From: Seiridium cupressi
Taxonomy: Eukaryota; Ascomycota; Sordariomycetes; Amphisphaeriales; Sporocadaceae
DNA: 64,000 nt
NCBI GenBank assembly: GCA_036674765.1
Contig: JARVKI010000002.1
Location: 806,001-870,000 of the forward strand
Direction of reading: 5' to 3'
A model generated the notes under the pieces. It did not search any database. It worked only from the letters and a program-made list of their open reading frames with translations, and was not told the origin of the DNA. Numbering within the stretch: the first letter of the stretch is position 1; every line of letters starts with the position of its first letter. The position numbers and the translations under genes are program-made. Positions 35,323 through 46,984 of the stretch are shown one piece after another.

Positions 35323-36829
35323 ATTGAGGAAGCAGCTTTCACAGAACCCAAAGGGACCTTGGAGCCTTGCAGTTGGATAAGGGAGCACCGCCTGAGTCGC
35401 AAGAATGGATCAAGACGATCGAGGAACTCGCGCAACCTGGGGAGGACGAGAATATGGACCATATCTGCCCGCCTTACTCGCCTCCTCACCACGAGCCTTG
35501 CGCTAATAGCCATCGATGTGAGCCTTGACGGCCCTGCCGATTGTAACTACAATCAGACGATCATATCCCTGTTGAGGAGCTTACCCGTGTACTAGCTTTG
35601 GGGTAATCACATGTAGTCTGGCAGGTCCACGGCCCTTGCAGCCAACAGCTCAAGCTTACCCCGGATTCCTCGGTTTCTTCCCAAAAAGGCCAGGCTTACG
35701 ACCAGGACCCATGTCGACTGGAACCTAGATCGACTGTATTCCCTGTCAGAGTTTCCTGGGTGGGATGACATGTAAAGTGTGACCTGCATGCAACATGCAG
35801 TACGCCTTGACCGCCAAAATCGGTTGTGCCCTACAGGTTGTGCTCAATGTTCAACGGCGATAGGGCGTTTGCCCAAGGCACTTGATATGTGAGGTCGAGA
35901 AAAGATTGGCACTAGGATGCGCCCACATAGTACAGCTGAGACAAAGGAGAGCTAACACGAAAATATTCTCCGGTATAGAAAGAGCACGTGCTCCATTTCC
36001 TTCTATATTCTACACTATCTACTTTGACTTTTTCCATCGCGATGGCGGACTGCTAACTGACATGGCGACTAACCCGCCAGCAAAACAATTGAACCCAGCC
36101 ATCCTATTCACGGGAACCTTCTGCGACCTTGCCCAATACGATGCTTCCCGACCCCGCTTAGCGATATAACTCAAAGTCTATTGGGCACGTCTCTGGCGCA
36201 ATGACCCAATGAGGAAACAAAGATTGTGCATCGGATTGACATTTATGGTATAGCTCCAAAAGATGAATGCACAATGATATCACATCACTCTCGGGATAGC
36301 CCATCATCATATCCGACCATTTCGCTCAGAGCATTTCGGAGTAGGGATCTACATGCCATGCAAAGCTTCAATATTGTAACTCCACACTTGCCCACCCCCG
36401 CAATGCGCTTGATTGCCCATTGGCTGATCTGCTGCTGATGTGTGACGAGATGGACAGAGCAGTGTATCCTGGCCAATGAGGAATCAAGCAACTAGCAGCA
36501 TGACCTGGTCCCTTGCACTATTGATTGTGCATCTACAGGGGTAAGATCATGAACGCTGCAAAATTTTGTGCGGGGAAGGCCGCTAAGCATCGTGGGGTAG
36601 CGGCGGCGTCGAGCTTCTTACCACGCAGACCAGGGCTGGACGTTGCTGGACTGGATTATGGTGGTGATCGGCGCCATGTGTTGATGGTCGAGCCGCGGTT
36701 CATCTTCTGGCTCGTTGGGGCATGGGGATGGAGGATTCCCACCATCACTGCTGCTGTGTTGTTCGACTTTCAGGTCCTCCGTCTCTGGCACTGGTCGTCC
36801 TTCTCGCTGTGGCCTGAAAGTGGTTCAAG
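35323..36829. other. Divergent promoter region between repeat protein and DUF3712 protein
   Basis: About 1.5 kb shared upstream region of two surface-type genes read in opposite directions. Short frames at 35882-36169, 36226-36438 and 36525-36833 have no motif; the last overlaps the DUF3712 start in another frame and is treated as leader. Nothing else recognisable. Confidence 0.55.
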
Positions 36830-38202
36830 ATGACATCGGCTTTTCACGAGAATACCTCCCACTTTGAGCTGGACAGTCCTCGGGCTTCTGTGCATGGCGG
36901 CAGAGGAGATAATACGGCAGGCACATCAGGCGCCGATGATGCCTCGTCTGTAGACCATGTGCAAGAGAAGCCGCCGGCCGTTCCACTCACAAAAAAGCAA
37001 AAGGTCAAGCGTCATTGCGGACGGTTCAAATGGTGGTATCTGGGGGCGGGTATCATCCTGCTAGCCATCTTGCTACCAATCATGTGCGTATGAACTTGAA
37101 CGATGAAAGCTGCATAGCTGATTGAACATACAGATTCTTGGTGATACTCCCAGCAATTGTACAGCGTATCGTAGACAATCAGTCTTTGCCTGTCAATGGC
37201 GGCGCCTTTATCGTCTTGTCACCAACGCAGATGATGATCTCCCTTGATACATCCTTGGATACGCCAATACCAGCAGAGCTCGACCCTCTAACACTACAAC
37301 TGTACAACCACGAAACACCAGACTGGTCTCCTTTCCTGAGTTTGGACCTGCCCGAAGTACACATCCACGGAAACACAGATATCAAGGTAGTGAACCAGAC
37401 GGTCACAATTACCAACCAGACGGAGCTCGAGTACTGGTTCGACAACATTTTTGACCAGCCCGAGACCGACTTGTCCGTGCGTGGTGATGGGACGGTCCAT
37501 CTGGGCAAATTACACGCAAATGCATATATCGATAAAACAGTGCAGGTGCGCTCCCTGAACCAGCTCAGCGGTTTCGGTATTCTAGACCTGTCACTTATAT
37601 ACCCTGCCCTGGAAGACGGGACAAATATTAAGGGTACTCTAAACCTGCCCAATTGGGGAGCACTGACCCTTGGGCTCGGCGATCTTTCACTCAACTTGTT
37701 CTCTGGCGATGTTAGGCTAGGCTTGATCACCATCTTCAACGTCAATATCCCGCCAGGGAATAATACGTGCAACTTCACCGGCGAACTGTACCTGCACGAC
37801 CTGGTCGCGAATTTCGGCAAGGTTCTCGACTCCCAAACCGATGCGCTGAATGATGGCAAGGTGCAGATCGATGCGGTCGGCAATATGACTGTAGTCAACG
37901 GCCAGCGTATCCCGTTTATTGAGACCGTTCTGAACAACAAGCGTGTGACATCTTACGTGTCAGTTATTAAATTGGCGAGCGATGTCATCAACAGCCTAAC
38001 GGGTGGTGGTAGCGCTTCCGTGGTGGACGTGCTGGGCGAGGTGATTGGCAACAACACGCTCATCGAACAAGCGTTGAGTCACTGGAACGCGACGGGCACC
38101 GCCGCTGCCACCAAAGTAAAAAGACATACGCCGTTGGGCATCAGTGGGCCCAGAGCTCTGAATCTTCTCAAGCTGGGAATGAAGATGACCGGGAAGTTCT
38201 GA
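36830..38202 (+). CDS. DUF3712 membrane-anchored protein
   Basis: Exons 36830-37083 and 37134-38202 give 440 residues. Residues 1-65 are hydrophilic and cytoplasmic, ending in a basic run (KKQKVKRHCGRFKWW). One strong transmembrane helix follows (about 68-95, with LGAGIILLAILLPIIFLVILP). The remaining 345 residues are beta-rich with N-glycosylation sequons and match the layout of fungal DUF3712/LEA-like proteins (type II topology, large outer domain). The intron splits the transmembrane segment. Function of the family is not established; a role at the vacuolar or plasma membrane or cell wall is suggested from topology. It is divergent from the repeat-protein gene, so co-expression is possible. 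Confidence 0.88.
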
Positions 38203-38560
38203 GCGGTAATGGTGTTGGTCTTGCCATGGGGTGCAACACCAAGAATAGACACGAGGCCTGAATTGGCCGTGGATATCGATTACGAATACCGCACATAATG
38301 TCTAAAATATTTTACAGGATCGCCCTCTTAGGCATTCGCTACTCCTCGACAATGCAAGGTGGACCTTTACTCGGAGTTGAGAAGGGTAACGCCAAATAAC
38401 ATATACAAGTTGGGACAAATGAGTTTATTGGTTGTTGCACATGTTGCTACATGGTTATGGTATAGTAAGACAAAAACCGCCTGTGGGTATCCCGTGTTGA
38501 ATGATCCAGGAAATAGTAAGGCACCGCGTAAATAGCCAGCCATATGTCTTCTAGAATGGC
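38203..38560. other. Short intergenic interval between converging genes
   Basis: 3' flanks of the DUF3712 and SDR genes. AT-rich in the middle; no gene seen. Confidence 0.7.
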
Positions 38561-39705
38561 CTACCAAGCGGTATGGCCGCCATCAATGACGAGATGGTTC
38601 CCCGTCATGAAGCTGCTAGCCGAGCTGGCCAAATACAGCACAGCTCCCTTAAACTCGGACGTGTCCGCTAGCCGCCCCATCATGTTCTCGCGCTCCCATT
38701 TTTCTCTCAGGCCAGGAACCTCTTCGAAGTTCTTCAGAACCATGGGAGTCAGGATGTGGCCGGGACAGATGCAATTGACTCGAATGCCCCCGGTGCCGTC
38801 CTCCTTGATCGGGCTCCACTCCATGGCCAAGTTCCGAGATAACTGGACAACCGCAGCTTTCGACGAGTTATAGACGCAGCTCAGCAACCCCTTATTGGCC
38901 ACGAAGCCGCTCATGCTGCCGATGAAGATGATGCTTCCGCGGCACTTGTACTTGAACATTTGCCGCGCGGCAGCCGTGGCCGTCATCAAGACACCAGTGT
39001 AATTGACAGCCAACATCCTCGATGTGTCCTCCTCCGTGTACTCGACTGCCTCGGTGACCTGTTGGATGGCGGCAGCGGCGACAACGCCATCAAGACGCTG
39101 ATTCTCGTCCGCGATGCGGCTGATGCACTCGTCCAGGTTCGCGGTATCCCCGACGTCCTGCTGCACATAGTTGAGAGAACCGCCCCATTCGGGAACGACG
39201 CGTTGTAGCGCCTCGGCCCATTCCTTGCTCGATGTTTCAGCGCGGTCTAGACAGTAGACTGGCAAGGGCGCATTAGTCAGGGTGCTATTCTGGGAAGGTT
39301 GCATACTGTGACAAATGCATGTGGGGTGGGGGTTATGGACGATTACCTACTTTTCCCACCCGCCTCAACGAGGCCTTCCGCCAGCGCCAGCCCGAGGCCC
39401 TGAGCACCGCCTGTCACGAGAAAGACCTTACCCGCAAGATCGAAATCTGCAAACTTTTTCTTTCCAATGTTGTCTTTCCGCGAGACTGGCGGCTTGTCAG
39501 CATGGGCGACCTTGGCCTTCTCGCTCGCCTCGGGGTTGTCCGACTTGGATCGGGGTCGAGGTTGCGAACTGTGTATCGATCGAGTTGACAGAGACGCATG
39601 ATCGTACGTGGATACGTGATTCGCTGTATAAGCGCAACGCAGCGGTCGCGAGATGGGGAAGCGGCAGCCGGCTGCAGCGCGGAGGACTTTTGGAGAGATG
39701 GGCAT
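38561..39705 (-). CDS. SDR-family oxidoreductase with a mitochondrial-type presequence
   Basis: Exons 39351-39705 and 38561-39257/8 (acceptor at 39258) give 350 residues. The first 55-60 residues are rich in Arg/Ser/Ala with almost no acidic residues (MPISPKVLRAAAG... to RSIHSSQPRPRSK), a typical mitochondrial targeting sequence. The SDR domain follows from about residue 85: cofactor loop TGGAQGLG, the acidic LDRAE that selects NAD(H) over NADP(H), catalytic serine in FIGSMSG, YNSSK, PGHI, and C-terminal MTGNHLVIDGGHTAW. The start at 39705 is the first ATG; the frame is open 12 bp further but without ATG. Substrate unknown; by subgroup it resembles fungal sorbitol/sorbose-type dehydrogenases. 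Confidence 0.9.
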
Positions 39706-40671
39706 GGTTGCGGTCACTAACTAACTGACCCCAAATGTAATACAGTGGGGACAAATAGAGTTGAGGAGAAGCTCCATACGTCGACTATAGAGTTACAGTG
39801 CATGAAAGTTGCCAAGTAGTATTGGATGGGTGTCAATACATCACATTCAAAATTACATCCAAAAGTCTGTCGGACATTTAAATATGTTTGGGTGTCCAAG
39901 ACGAAGCTTCGTGTCTTTCCACGGTTCACTGACCCGAAAGCTGACGCTGTCCTCGCCAAGTTTGGCGTCGCACTTGCGTCATAATCGGCGGGTTTCAGGG
40001 CATCATTGCTCTTCGCTAAAGGACCGCCCAAGCCACGCGACGTCCTCGGCGATCGGGACAAGCCCACGAAGCCTGCTTACAGGCCGGAGACACGTCCGCG
40101 GCGGGCACTAATGGAGATCCGGGATTGGAACATCTGTCCGGAGGAAAATGCCCTGCTGCCTGGGGCTCGGAAAAAGTCCTGATTCACTGCCGCGTTGCCG
40201 GTAATTCTTGGCACCTGGCTGGCCTTTGATCACACGACTTGGTAATGACCGAATTGAAGGGAACTGTGTCGGATGCGGATACCCGCTCAAATTGCGTAAA
40301 TCGTGTATGACAGCATGCGCAATACCAGTGTCGTCTTACACACGGAATATTGAGAAACTTGTATCGGCATCCAGCTACCCACTGACACACCGCTGTTCTT
40401 GAAAGGAGTTTGGGAAGGGAAATTGATAAGTTGGGATTTCGAATGAAAATGACTCAAAGGTGATGGAATATTTGAAGACACCTGCATCGGTGCGGATCGG
40501 CAGATTGTGAAGTTTTCTATTAGTTAGGCTATCCAAGGGAATTATATTGATAGTAACATTAATGCCAGCGTATACTGATATCAACCCCTATTCTGTTCAT
40601 GTCTGTCGTAGCCTCTATCACGAACAAGTAGTGTACCGATCAGAAATGATCTTCAAGCCTGCCAACAAATT
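39706..40671. other. Intergenic, no supported gene
   Basis: SDR promoter side and 3' flank of the PTEN-like gene. Short overlapping frames on both strands (39717-40584) have no motif or splice partner. Confidence 0.6.
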
Positions 40672-42650
40672 CTACTTCTGTTCTCCCTTGCCATTTCCCT
40701 CTGATCCTTCTGGACTAGGCAGCTTTTCGGCGTACGCTGCCAACTTATCGTGTTCGTTCACTTCTTTGCCTTTCCTACCACGGTAACGCTCGTCTTCTTC
40801 AAGTTCTTCATCCGCGCGCTCTTGCACAGTGCCTCCAGGGATATCACTCTTGACCCCGTTCAGCGAATCATCATCTACATCGTCTCCCTTTCCCTTTGGT
40901 CCTATATCCTCACTGCGAATGCTGCTAGCTTGGCTCACACTTGCAGAATCAGGACTCTGAACCCGGAGACCCAACTTCTTCTCGACGCCAGGGTCTTCCT
41001 TGTTGTCGCCTTTCCAATTAGCGGCCGCCATCTGCGGGACCTTCTCATCGAGGCCAGGCTCCGTGATGACGACTTCCGCATCTTTGTTCTGGGACTCGGC
41101 GAAACGCCAGACGACCGCTATACGGTCGAAAGCTCGGGTTCCCTTCCGGGAGGATCCCTTAATGCCATCCATCTTGTCCCACTCAATCTCAAACACACCG
41201 GTCTCCTCAGGTTTACCGTCTTGTTCAGGCCCGCCACCCTCGAAGAATGCGTTGAACCAAACGTGGGCCACAGCCGTCACCATAGTGAGTCCCATAGACG
41301 AAGGCGCACGATTGCGTCGTTCGGCGGTAATGTTGATGTCGCTGGTTGGTAGGCGGATGGGGTTTTCTGATTTGAATATCACGGCTTTGCCACCAGGCTC
41401 AGCTTCCTCATTAGTCTTGTCGACTGAGGTAGTAGACGAGCTAGCGGAGCCTGGGGACTTGATCTTATCCTTCGCCTTCTCTTTCTTAGACTTCGAGCGT
41501 TGTATGCTTTTAGTAGACGGGCTCCGAGAAACAGGTGAAATGAGCTTGGTATAGCGTTTGGTGAGTTTAGCTGTGCCCGAGCTGGATGTGACAGGGCTGT
41601 TAGTCTCCGATCTCACGGTCGACATCGTCGGATCCGTCTGGGTTGAAGGTTGTTTGGCTTCGTCTATGACCTCCTGCTCGCCGCCGGGGCTCAACCCAGG
41701 TCCGTCTTCAGCAGGATTGGCACCATACCCTGCCATATTATAGATTGTATCCATGATACTCTCACTTTCCGGTGCGTCTCCTTCGACAATGTGACGCTCC
41801 TCCTTCTTGAAGGTATGGAAGACTTTGATCTTCTTTCCCTCTTCAACAAAACCCTCCACGGCGAACTTGACACCATTTCGCAGCCCCCATACGTGGACCT
41901 CGACAATCTCCAACTCGCGATCCACATACTTCTTCCCGCCTTTCGTCCACCGATCGACATAGCCCACCCAGCGTAGCTGACTCGGTATACTGACACCAGG
42001 TCCGAACTTTGGTCTCATTCTCCTCTCTGTGAATCGAGCCAGAGCCTGTTCAGGCGTCCAGCCGCACTCAGCAATAAGGAAGCTACACGCCGTTGAGCCA
42101 CTTCTGCCTTTGCCAGCCTTGCAATGTACCACGATCACCCTGGGATTGTTCTTGTCTTTCCATGTCTCCAAAACTCTTCCTATCAGCTTGCCGCTCTTGC
42201 TCTTATCTTCGTGGCCGACGCCGTCCTCGTCTAAATCGTTACCGTTCAGCCAGTTGCGCATACTCGCCATGATCATGGGAATAAGTCGGAAGGGCGGTGG
42301 GTGGTGATCGGGCCACGGATAGTGTCTAATTCTGTTGTAAACGGCATGGTCAGGGTATCCAGTTCCCTCGGCGCGGAACTCCCATATTGCCCAATTCTTG
42401 CCATGTTTAGAGTCCAGGAATTCAACAAGACGATCGAGAGGGTTTCGGTATGCGCGTTGAGGGTATGTGTCGGAAGGCCCGGAGCTGTGACGGAAAAGAG
42501 ATCAGCTATTCTTTCTTGTCTCCAACGATTGCGCGGTTTAGAGTTATCTCACGTCGCAATGATATTGTCCGTCACGTAGCAAAGATCAAGGCCGGCTTCG
42601 GGATGCCTTGCGCGGGGCCCGGCGACGATCTGTCGCAGTAATGAAGCCAT
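40672..42650 (-). CDS. tep1: PTEN/Tep1-type phosphatase
   Basis: Exons 42553-42650 and 40672-42484 give 636 residues. The N-terminus MASLLRQIVAGPRARH then DLCYVTDNIIAT is the PTEN family start. RNPLDRLVEFLDSKHGKNWAIW, the loop PDHHPPP (about 91-97, equivalent to the WPD loop) and the P-loop HCKAGKGRSG with nucleophile Cys154 and Arg160 identify a PTEN-type dual protein/lipid phosphatase; the two lysines in the P-loop are the PIP3 signature. A C2-like region follows (about 205-275 and about 360-470), interrupted by a Ser/Lys-rich low-complexity insert (about 300-370), and the tail is acidic. Known role: dephosphorylating 3-phosphoinositides and controlling growth/development; fungal homologues are non-essential. 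The gene is intact. Confidence 0.94.
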
Positions 42651-43816
42651 GGTGCTGTTGAGAGATGTTGGAGTGTAGCAATGTCAAAAGCTGAACATTC
42701 CAGAGCACCCAGGTATACTGCATCCACACCAAGGAACTGTTCACGCGTTGCCGTGTCTGTTAGCTGCCCAGCCAAGACAGGTTTATGCTGTGAGCGCCAG
42801 ATCTACAAAGCGCTCCGCTACGTCATCCCGTGAGTTAGTGGGACCAGCGTCCTTTGACCCCACTGTTTCGATTGTCATGTAGGGAACAGCATCAATTCGA
42901 TTGCTGCGTGGCATGATGGTGGATTCCACAACGGCAAAAAAAAACATACAACACCGGGGATTCGCTGGTGGTCACCCACCCAACTACTAATCCAGCGGTT
43001 TCCAGTTTATCAAGGGCAGAGCGGACGGGATGCCGAGCTTTCTAGAACCTATGGTCGTATGTGAAAGATATGGCCTCAGAAACATAATATATAGGAGGGG
43101 AGGCGGCATAGGTTCCCGAAGGGTGGGAGTAGTATAATCAGGCTGCTCCCGACGGACGGTTATCCGCGAAAGGATCAACCTTGGGAGTGCAGGTCTGGCT
43201 AATAGGTATACATGTTCTTGCATCTATCAGTCGCAGCTGAGTCGAGGGATGACAACATCTTTCAGCTTCAACGCCACTGAAGCCTCGCGACTCAAGAGCC
43301 TACCTGCCTGTTGGGCACGAACGAGACCGTTGTTTCCACAATCTGAACGATAATTTGCATGCATGTTTCATTATCGACCACGCGGAGAATGGTATCATAT
43401 CACAAAATTCAACCGATGACAAGATTCATGGATAATTCGTGTTTTGAGCGAGGAAAACATATCCGTAACCATAGACGTTCGTGAAACGCGTATTCCCCAT
43501 ACCAGACTCGTAACGCAACATATAATGCTTCACCACCAACTCCTGAAAGGCAGGTCATCAATTGAACAATCTATAGACCTTTTCCCATCACGTCATCCTC
43601 GTTACCAACGACACTTTCCATTCTCCTCACGTTCCTTTGCAACCCCTTTTCCTCTGTACCTCCCCACTCATTGCAATGGCATAATAATGCCAGTATTATA
43701 GAGCCATGACGCCATTCACCTCTGCGCAGATAGAGCCGCACAGACTTGTTTATTCAGCCGCAACGAAGTAATCTTTATCGCTGATCGAGGGGCTAATCCG
43801 TATATCCATGGCACGC
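42651..43816. other. Intergenic, no supported gene
   Basis: Promoter of the PTEN-like gene and 3' flank of the POM33-like gene. An A homopolymer lies near 42936-42944. Frames at 42987-43223 and 43444-43701 lack motifs. Confidence 0.6.
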
Positions 43817-44930
43817 TTAGGACGTCTTCTTGGGGACTGCGGCGCCGTTGGTGTATTTGCCAATGTCTGTCGCATCGTGGAATTGGCGGGCACCGGTCTT
43901 GACGCCATCCCAAACCTGTCGCGCTACGGGAGGGGTATTCTGCTGCCCAACCGCCGAGTCCACTCTAGCGCCAAATTGGCTCACGGTGTTTTGCACGTGA
44001 GAGCTCTGAGCAAAGCGAGCGCGGAGAAAGGCGGTATAGAGAGCCAACAAAATCCAAGATCGGCGCTGGAAAAGGATGGCAGCCAGGAGCAGACGAACCC
44101 AGAGAAGAATCTCGAGGCCCGACACGACGGACATGGACATGTCGTAATAAGTCTTGACGAAGTTGCCAATTGCATCAGCGAGAGGGCTGCTGGACTTGGC
44201 ACCGGGAGAAGCTCCAGCGGTGGCACTCTGAGCAGGTGCGACAGTGGGGATGACATTGGCGCGCGTGTAAGTTGCGACGTGGAATATGGAGTAAATTCCA
44301 TAGGGAAGCAGGGCGAGCGGGTACTGGGGAGCAAAGAGCCAGACCAAAGCCATGGCTGAGCAGAGTTAGCCAGAACAACGGCGAGAACAACAGGCAGAGG
44401 GGCTCACCAAAATACTGAACGTTCTCATCGGCAAGGAGACCGACAGCGCCGCCAGGGTTCTTTGCGCCAATCTTTTGACGGGCTCTGAATGTCTTGTAGA
44501 TGACAATACCGTACGTCAAAGCAGCCGCGATGAAGGAGAGGCGGTAGCAGGTCTGGGCGGTTTTCGAGTAGTAGTTAAATCGGATCCACGACAGAGAGTA
44601 GCGCAGCATGCAGAGCAGGAGCACCAAATGTCTGTCGAATATTTGTTAGCTATGATAACTATGTCTATCGACGGTCATGCCGGTCACGCCGGTCCAAGGG
44701 CCCGAGCCATCGTGAACTCGGGGTTGTCTCAAGCATGCGGTTGGATGATTGTCGTTGTATGCACGTACCCGGAGAACCAGCCAACTGTGACCCATCTCAA
44801 GTTAGTGATCTGTTCTCAAAGCCTTGCAGGAGTGCTGGGGAAGGGTGGCGTGTAACATACACTGGAGTGTCTTTGCGAGGGCGAGGATCCTCTCCTGCAG
44901 AGGCAGGTTTGCGGGCGGTGGGGGAGCCAT
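43817..44930 (-). CDS. POM33/TMEM33 (Tts1) family membrane protein
   Basis: Exons in transcript order are 44861-44930, 44769-44784 (only 16 bp), 44408-44631 and 43817-44355, giving 282 residues. The micro-exon encodes FGWFSG and is required to join LALAKTLQ to HLVLLLCMLRY, which then reads as the family's first helix. About four hydrophobic segments are visible (around 24-40, 60-80, 108-130 and 170-195), with family landmarks LLLCMLRY, YRLSFIAAALTYGIVIYKT, LLADENVQYF and FAPQYPLALLPYGIYSIFH. Known: yeast Pom33/Per33 and fission yeast Tts1 shape ER and nuclear-envelope membranes and help distribute nuclear pores. Housekeeping gene, no special context. Confidence 0.92.
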
Positions 44931-46251
44931 GGCACTCGGGGAGGCTTAGGCTTGAGGTCCTGGAGAGACGGTATAAATGCTTGGAGTTTTCGATATTGGT
45001 GGGATCGCAAGAGTCTGGGAGTGCTGGGTAGACTTGAACAGACAGCTCTCAGGTTATGATATGTATCCTAAAGGAACACGGAGGAAGTCTGGTGAGGTGG
45101 CTGGATGGGTGGGAAAATGACGACGTGGGCCTGTGCTCGTAGTAGCTTGAACGCTTCCCGCCGTGGTCGGTGCGTCACTAGGACAAGGTTCGCAGAGCAA
45201 GTTCAGCTTGCTGTGGAGCTTCCGTCGGTTTAGGATGTCGCGTGTCAATCAGGCTCGATGTTTGCGAAGGATGCCTGCCTGCGAAGATATGGAAATCGAG
45301 TAGTCAAGGGGTAGTTGACAAGATAATTGTGCCTCCCTCTCCAAATCGGCGTCACTTTGTTCTTATGTGTTTCCCATTCGAGCACTTGGAAACCCTGGAT
45401 TCCTTGATTTGTGCCTTCAGCCTCAAGTTACGACAAACTATGTCATCCACGAAACCACCGATTCGATAGGCCTTTCGTCATAGCATCGGTAGTGCACCCC
45501 ACTAAGATCTAGAGCTATTCTCCAGTCTTGACGTTCATGATCGCAGATTGTCATTCGAGGATGGCATTTTGGTTGGCGACAATTTTCTATCCGTCTTGTC
45601 TACACTGTTTTCAAGCCGCGACAAACGTGAGAATCGTTGGCGTCGAAAAGGCATTGTGATGCAAAATGCAACCCCGCTCAGCACTCACCGCTACATAAGT
45701 AACCTAGAGGGTCTGTCAATGTTCAAGATATCAAAGCTCCGGCCTACGGAGTCTCCCGCGCACACTATCTTAGACACAAATAGTTAGGGGCCGAGCCAGC
45801 GATTTCGAATACCTGTAGGGCATGAGAGGCAACCTATGCCCTAATCAGGCACGGTTTTGGAAACCTTGGAGTGTAATTTGCACATGAGACAAAGCTGGTA
45901 ATTCGGGTTACGAGCAACTCAAAGCAGTAATGTGCATTGTGGCAAAGCCTGTCTCAAACTCAACATTATTCAATATGAGCACTAACCACGTTGAGCATAG
46001 GATAGATTATATCACAATCCCCAATATATTTTATTCTGCCTCACGCCCTCTGCTGGTCTTGGGATACACTTTGTTGGCGGCAGCTTTTCGGCATCCATGA
46101 CAATAGCTGACATCACAGGGATAAAGACATTCACGCGGTCTTTTTCTCGGTGGCTTCCTGAGTTTCTCGCATCTAGTATGAAAGATGACAGCGACAGCAG
46201 CAAAGAAGCGACATTGTTCCTGCGTCTTCCCGCAGCTTTTCAAGCCCAGGC
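44931..46251. other. Intergenic, no supported gene
   Basis: POM33-like promoter and 3' flank of the lipocalin gene. Short plus-strand frames at 45242-45787 and minus frames at 46012-46255 have no motif. Confidence 0.6.
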
Positions 46252-46984
46252 TCACGAGGCTGTGCAGTTACTCTGTGTGACCTTTTCGATCAGAGACGCG
46301 TCCGTACCCAGCGCGACTGCTTCAGCGATCCAAGCCTTCAAACTGTTAGCACTCGGGAAGCCCTCGGAACTACAAAACTCATGACTTACATTGAGGTCTG
46401 CCTCTGACGGACTTTGGACTCTGCTCAAGATGAATAGTTCTCCCCAAGACGGGCTTTGGACGATAGCCCAGTTCGGATCGTACTCTATTGTTCTCTGTCA
46501 GACTGAAGCCTCACAAATAGCAGCAGCACGATGTCGACTTACTCTGTACGATGTAGTTTGGCCCGGGACAAGTGACTCCGCCTCCAGGTATGATAGGGAA
46601 GCTCACTTGGAAAACACCTTTGCTGCCGTACTTGCTGTCCACGATGCTGGCCGAGCCGTTAATCTCATTCGGGATGATTCCAAAAATCTGGCAGGAGTTG
46701 AGAACGCTGACTGTGCCATCATCGTTAAGGCCGTAGTCAGCCGTTGTGCATTGACAGCCTGCCGTGAAGAGAAATGGGGTCCCTGCTACTTGATACCAGC
46801 GTCCAAGATATTCGGATAAGTCGTCGGGAAAGATAGGGTCCGGCACTGGGTAGAAGCAGGAGCCGTCATAGATGGCCGGGTTGATGCCATCGGCGGTTTT
46901 GTTTGTTGCGCGGCTTATTGAGCGTGTAGGAGACCCAGCCGCAAGTGCTGCGAGCACTGGGACGGAGAAGATTTGAGCACGCAT
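46252..46984 (-). CDS. Secreted lipocalin-like protein (Blc/ApoD type)
   Basis: Exons in transcript order are 46543-46984, 46390-46484 and 46252-46335, giving 206 residues. Residues 1-18 are a signal peptide. The lipocalin signature is clear: YLGRWYQVAG (G-x-W-Y, first beta strand), then CQCTTADYGLNDDGTVSVLNSC, a middle strand region, YDPNWAIVQSPSWGELFILSR (the second conserved strand block) and a short C-terminal helix. The first intron uses the CAATAG acceptor at 46485; the more upstream GACAG acceptor would break the lipocalin frame. Known role of the fold: binding of small hydrophobic ligands; ligand unknown. The minus-strand upstream region holds a TATAAG at about 47085-47090. Confidence 0.9.

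Noticed and set aside
35323..35388. Upstream start for the repeat protein (22 extra residues)
   Set aside because: It would place a hydrophilic stretch before a clear signal peptide; the second ATG is preferred.
46486..46542. Frameshift in the lipocalin gene
   Set aside because: It appears only with the upstream acceptor GACAG; the acceptor CAATAG at 46485-46487 joins both lipocalin blocks in frame.
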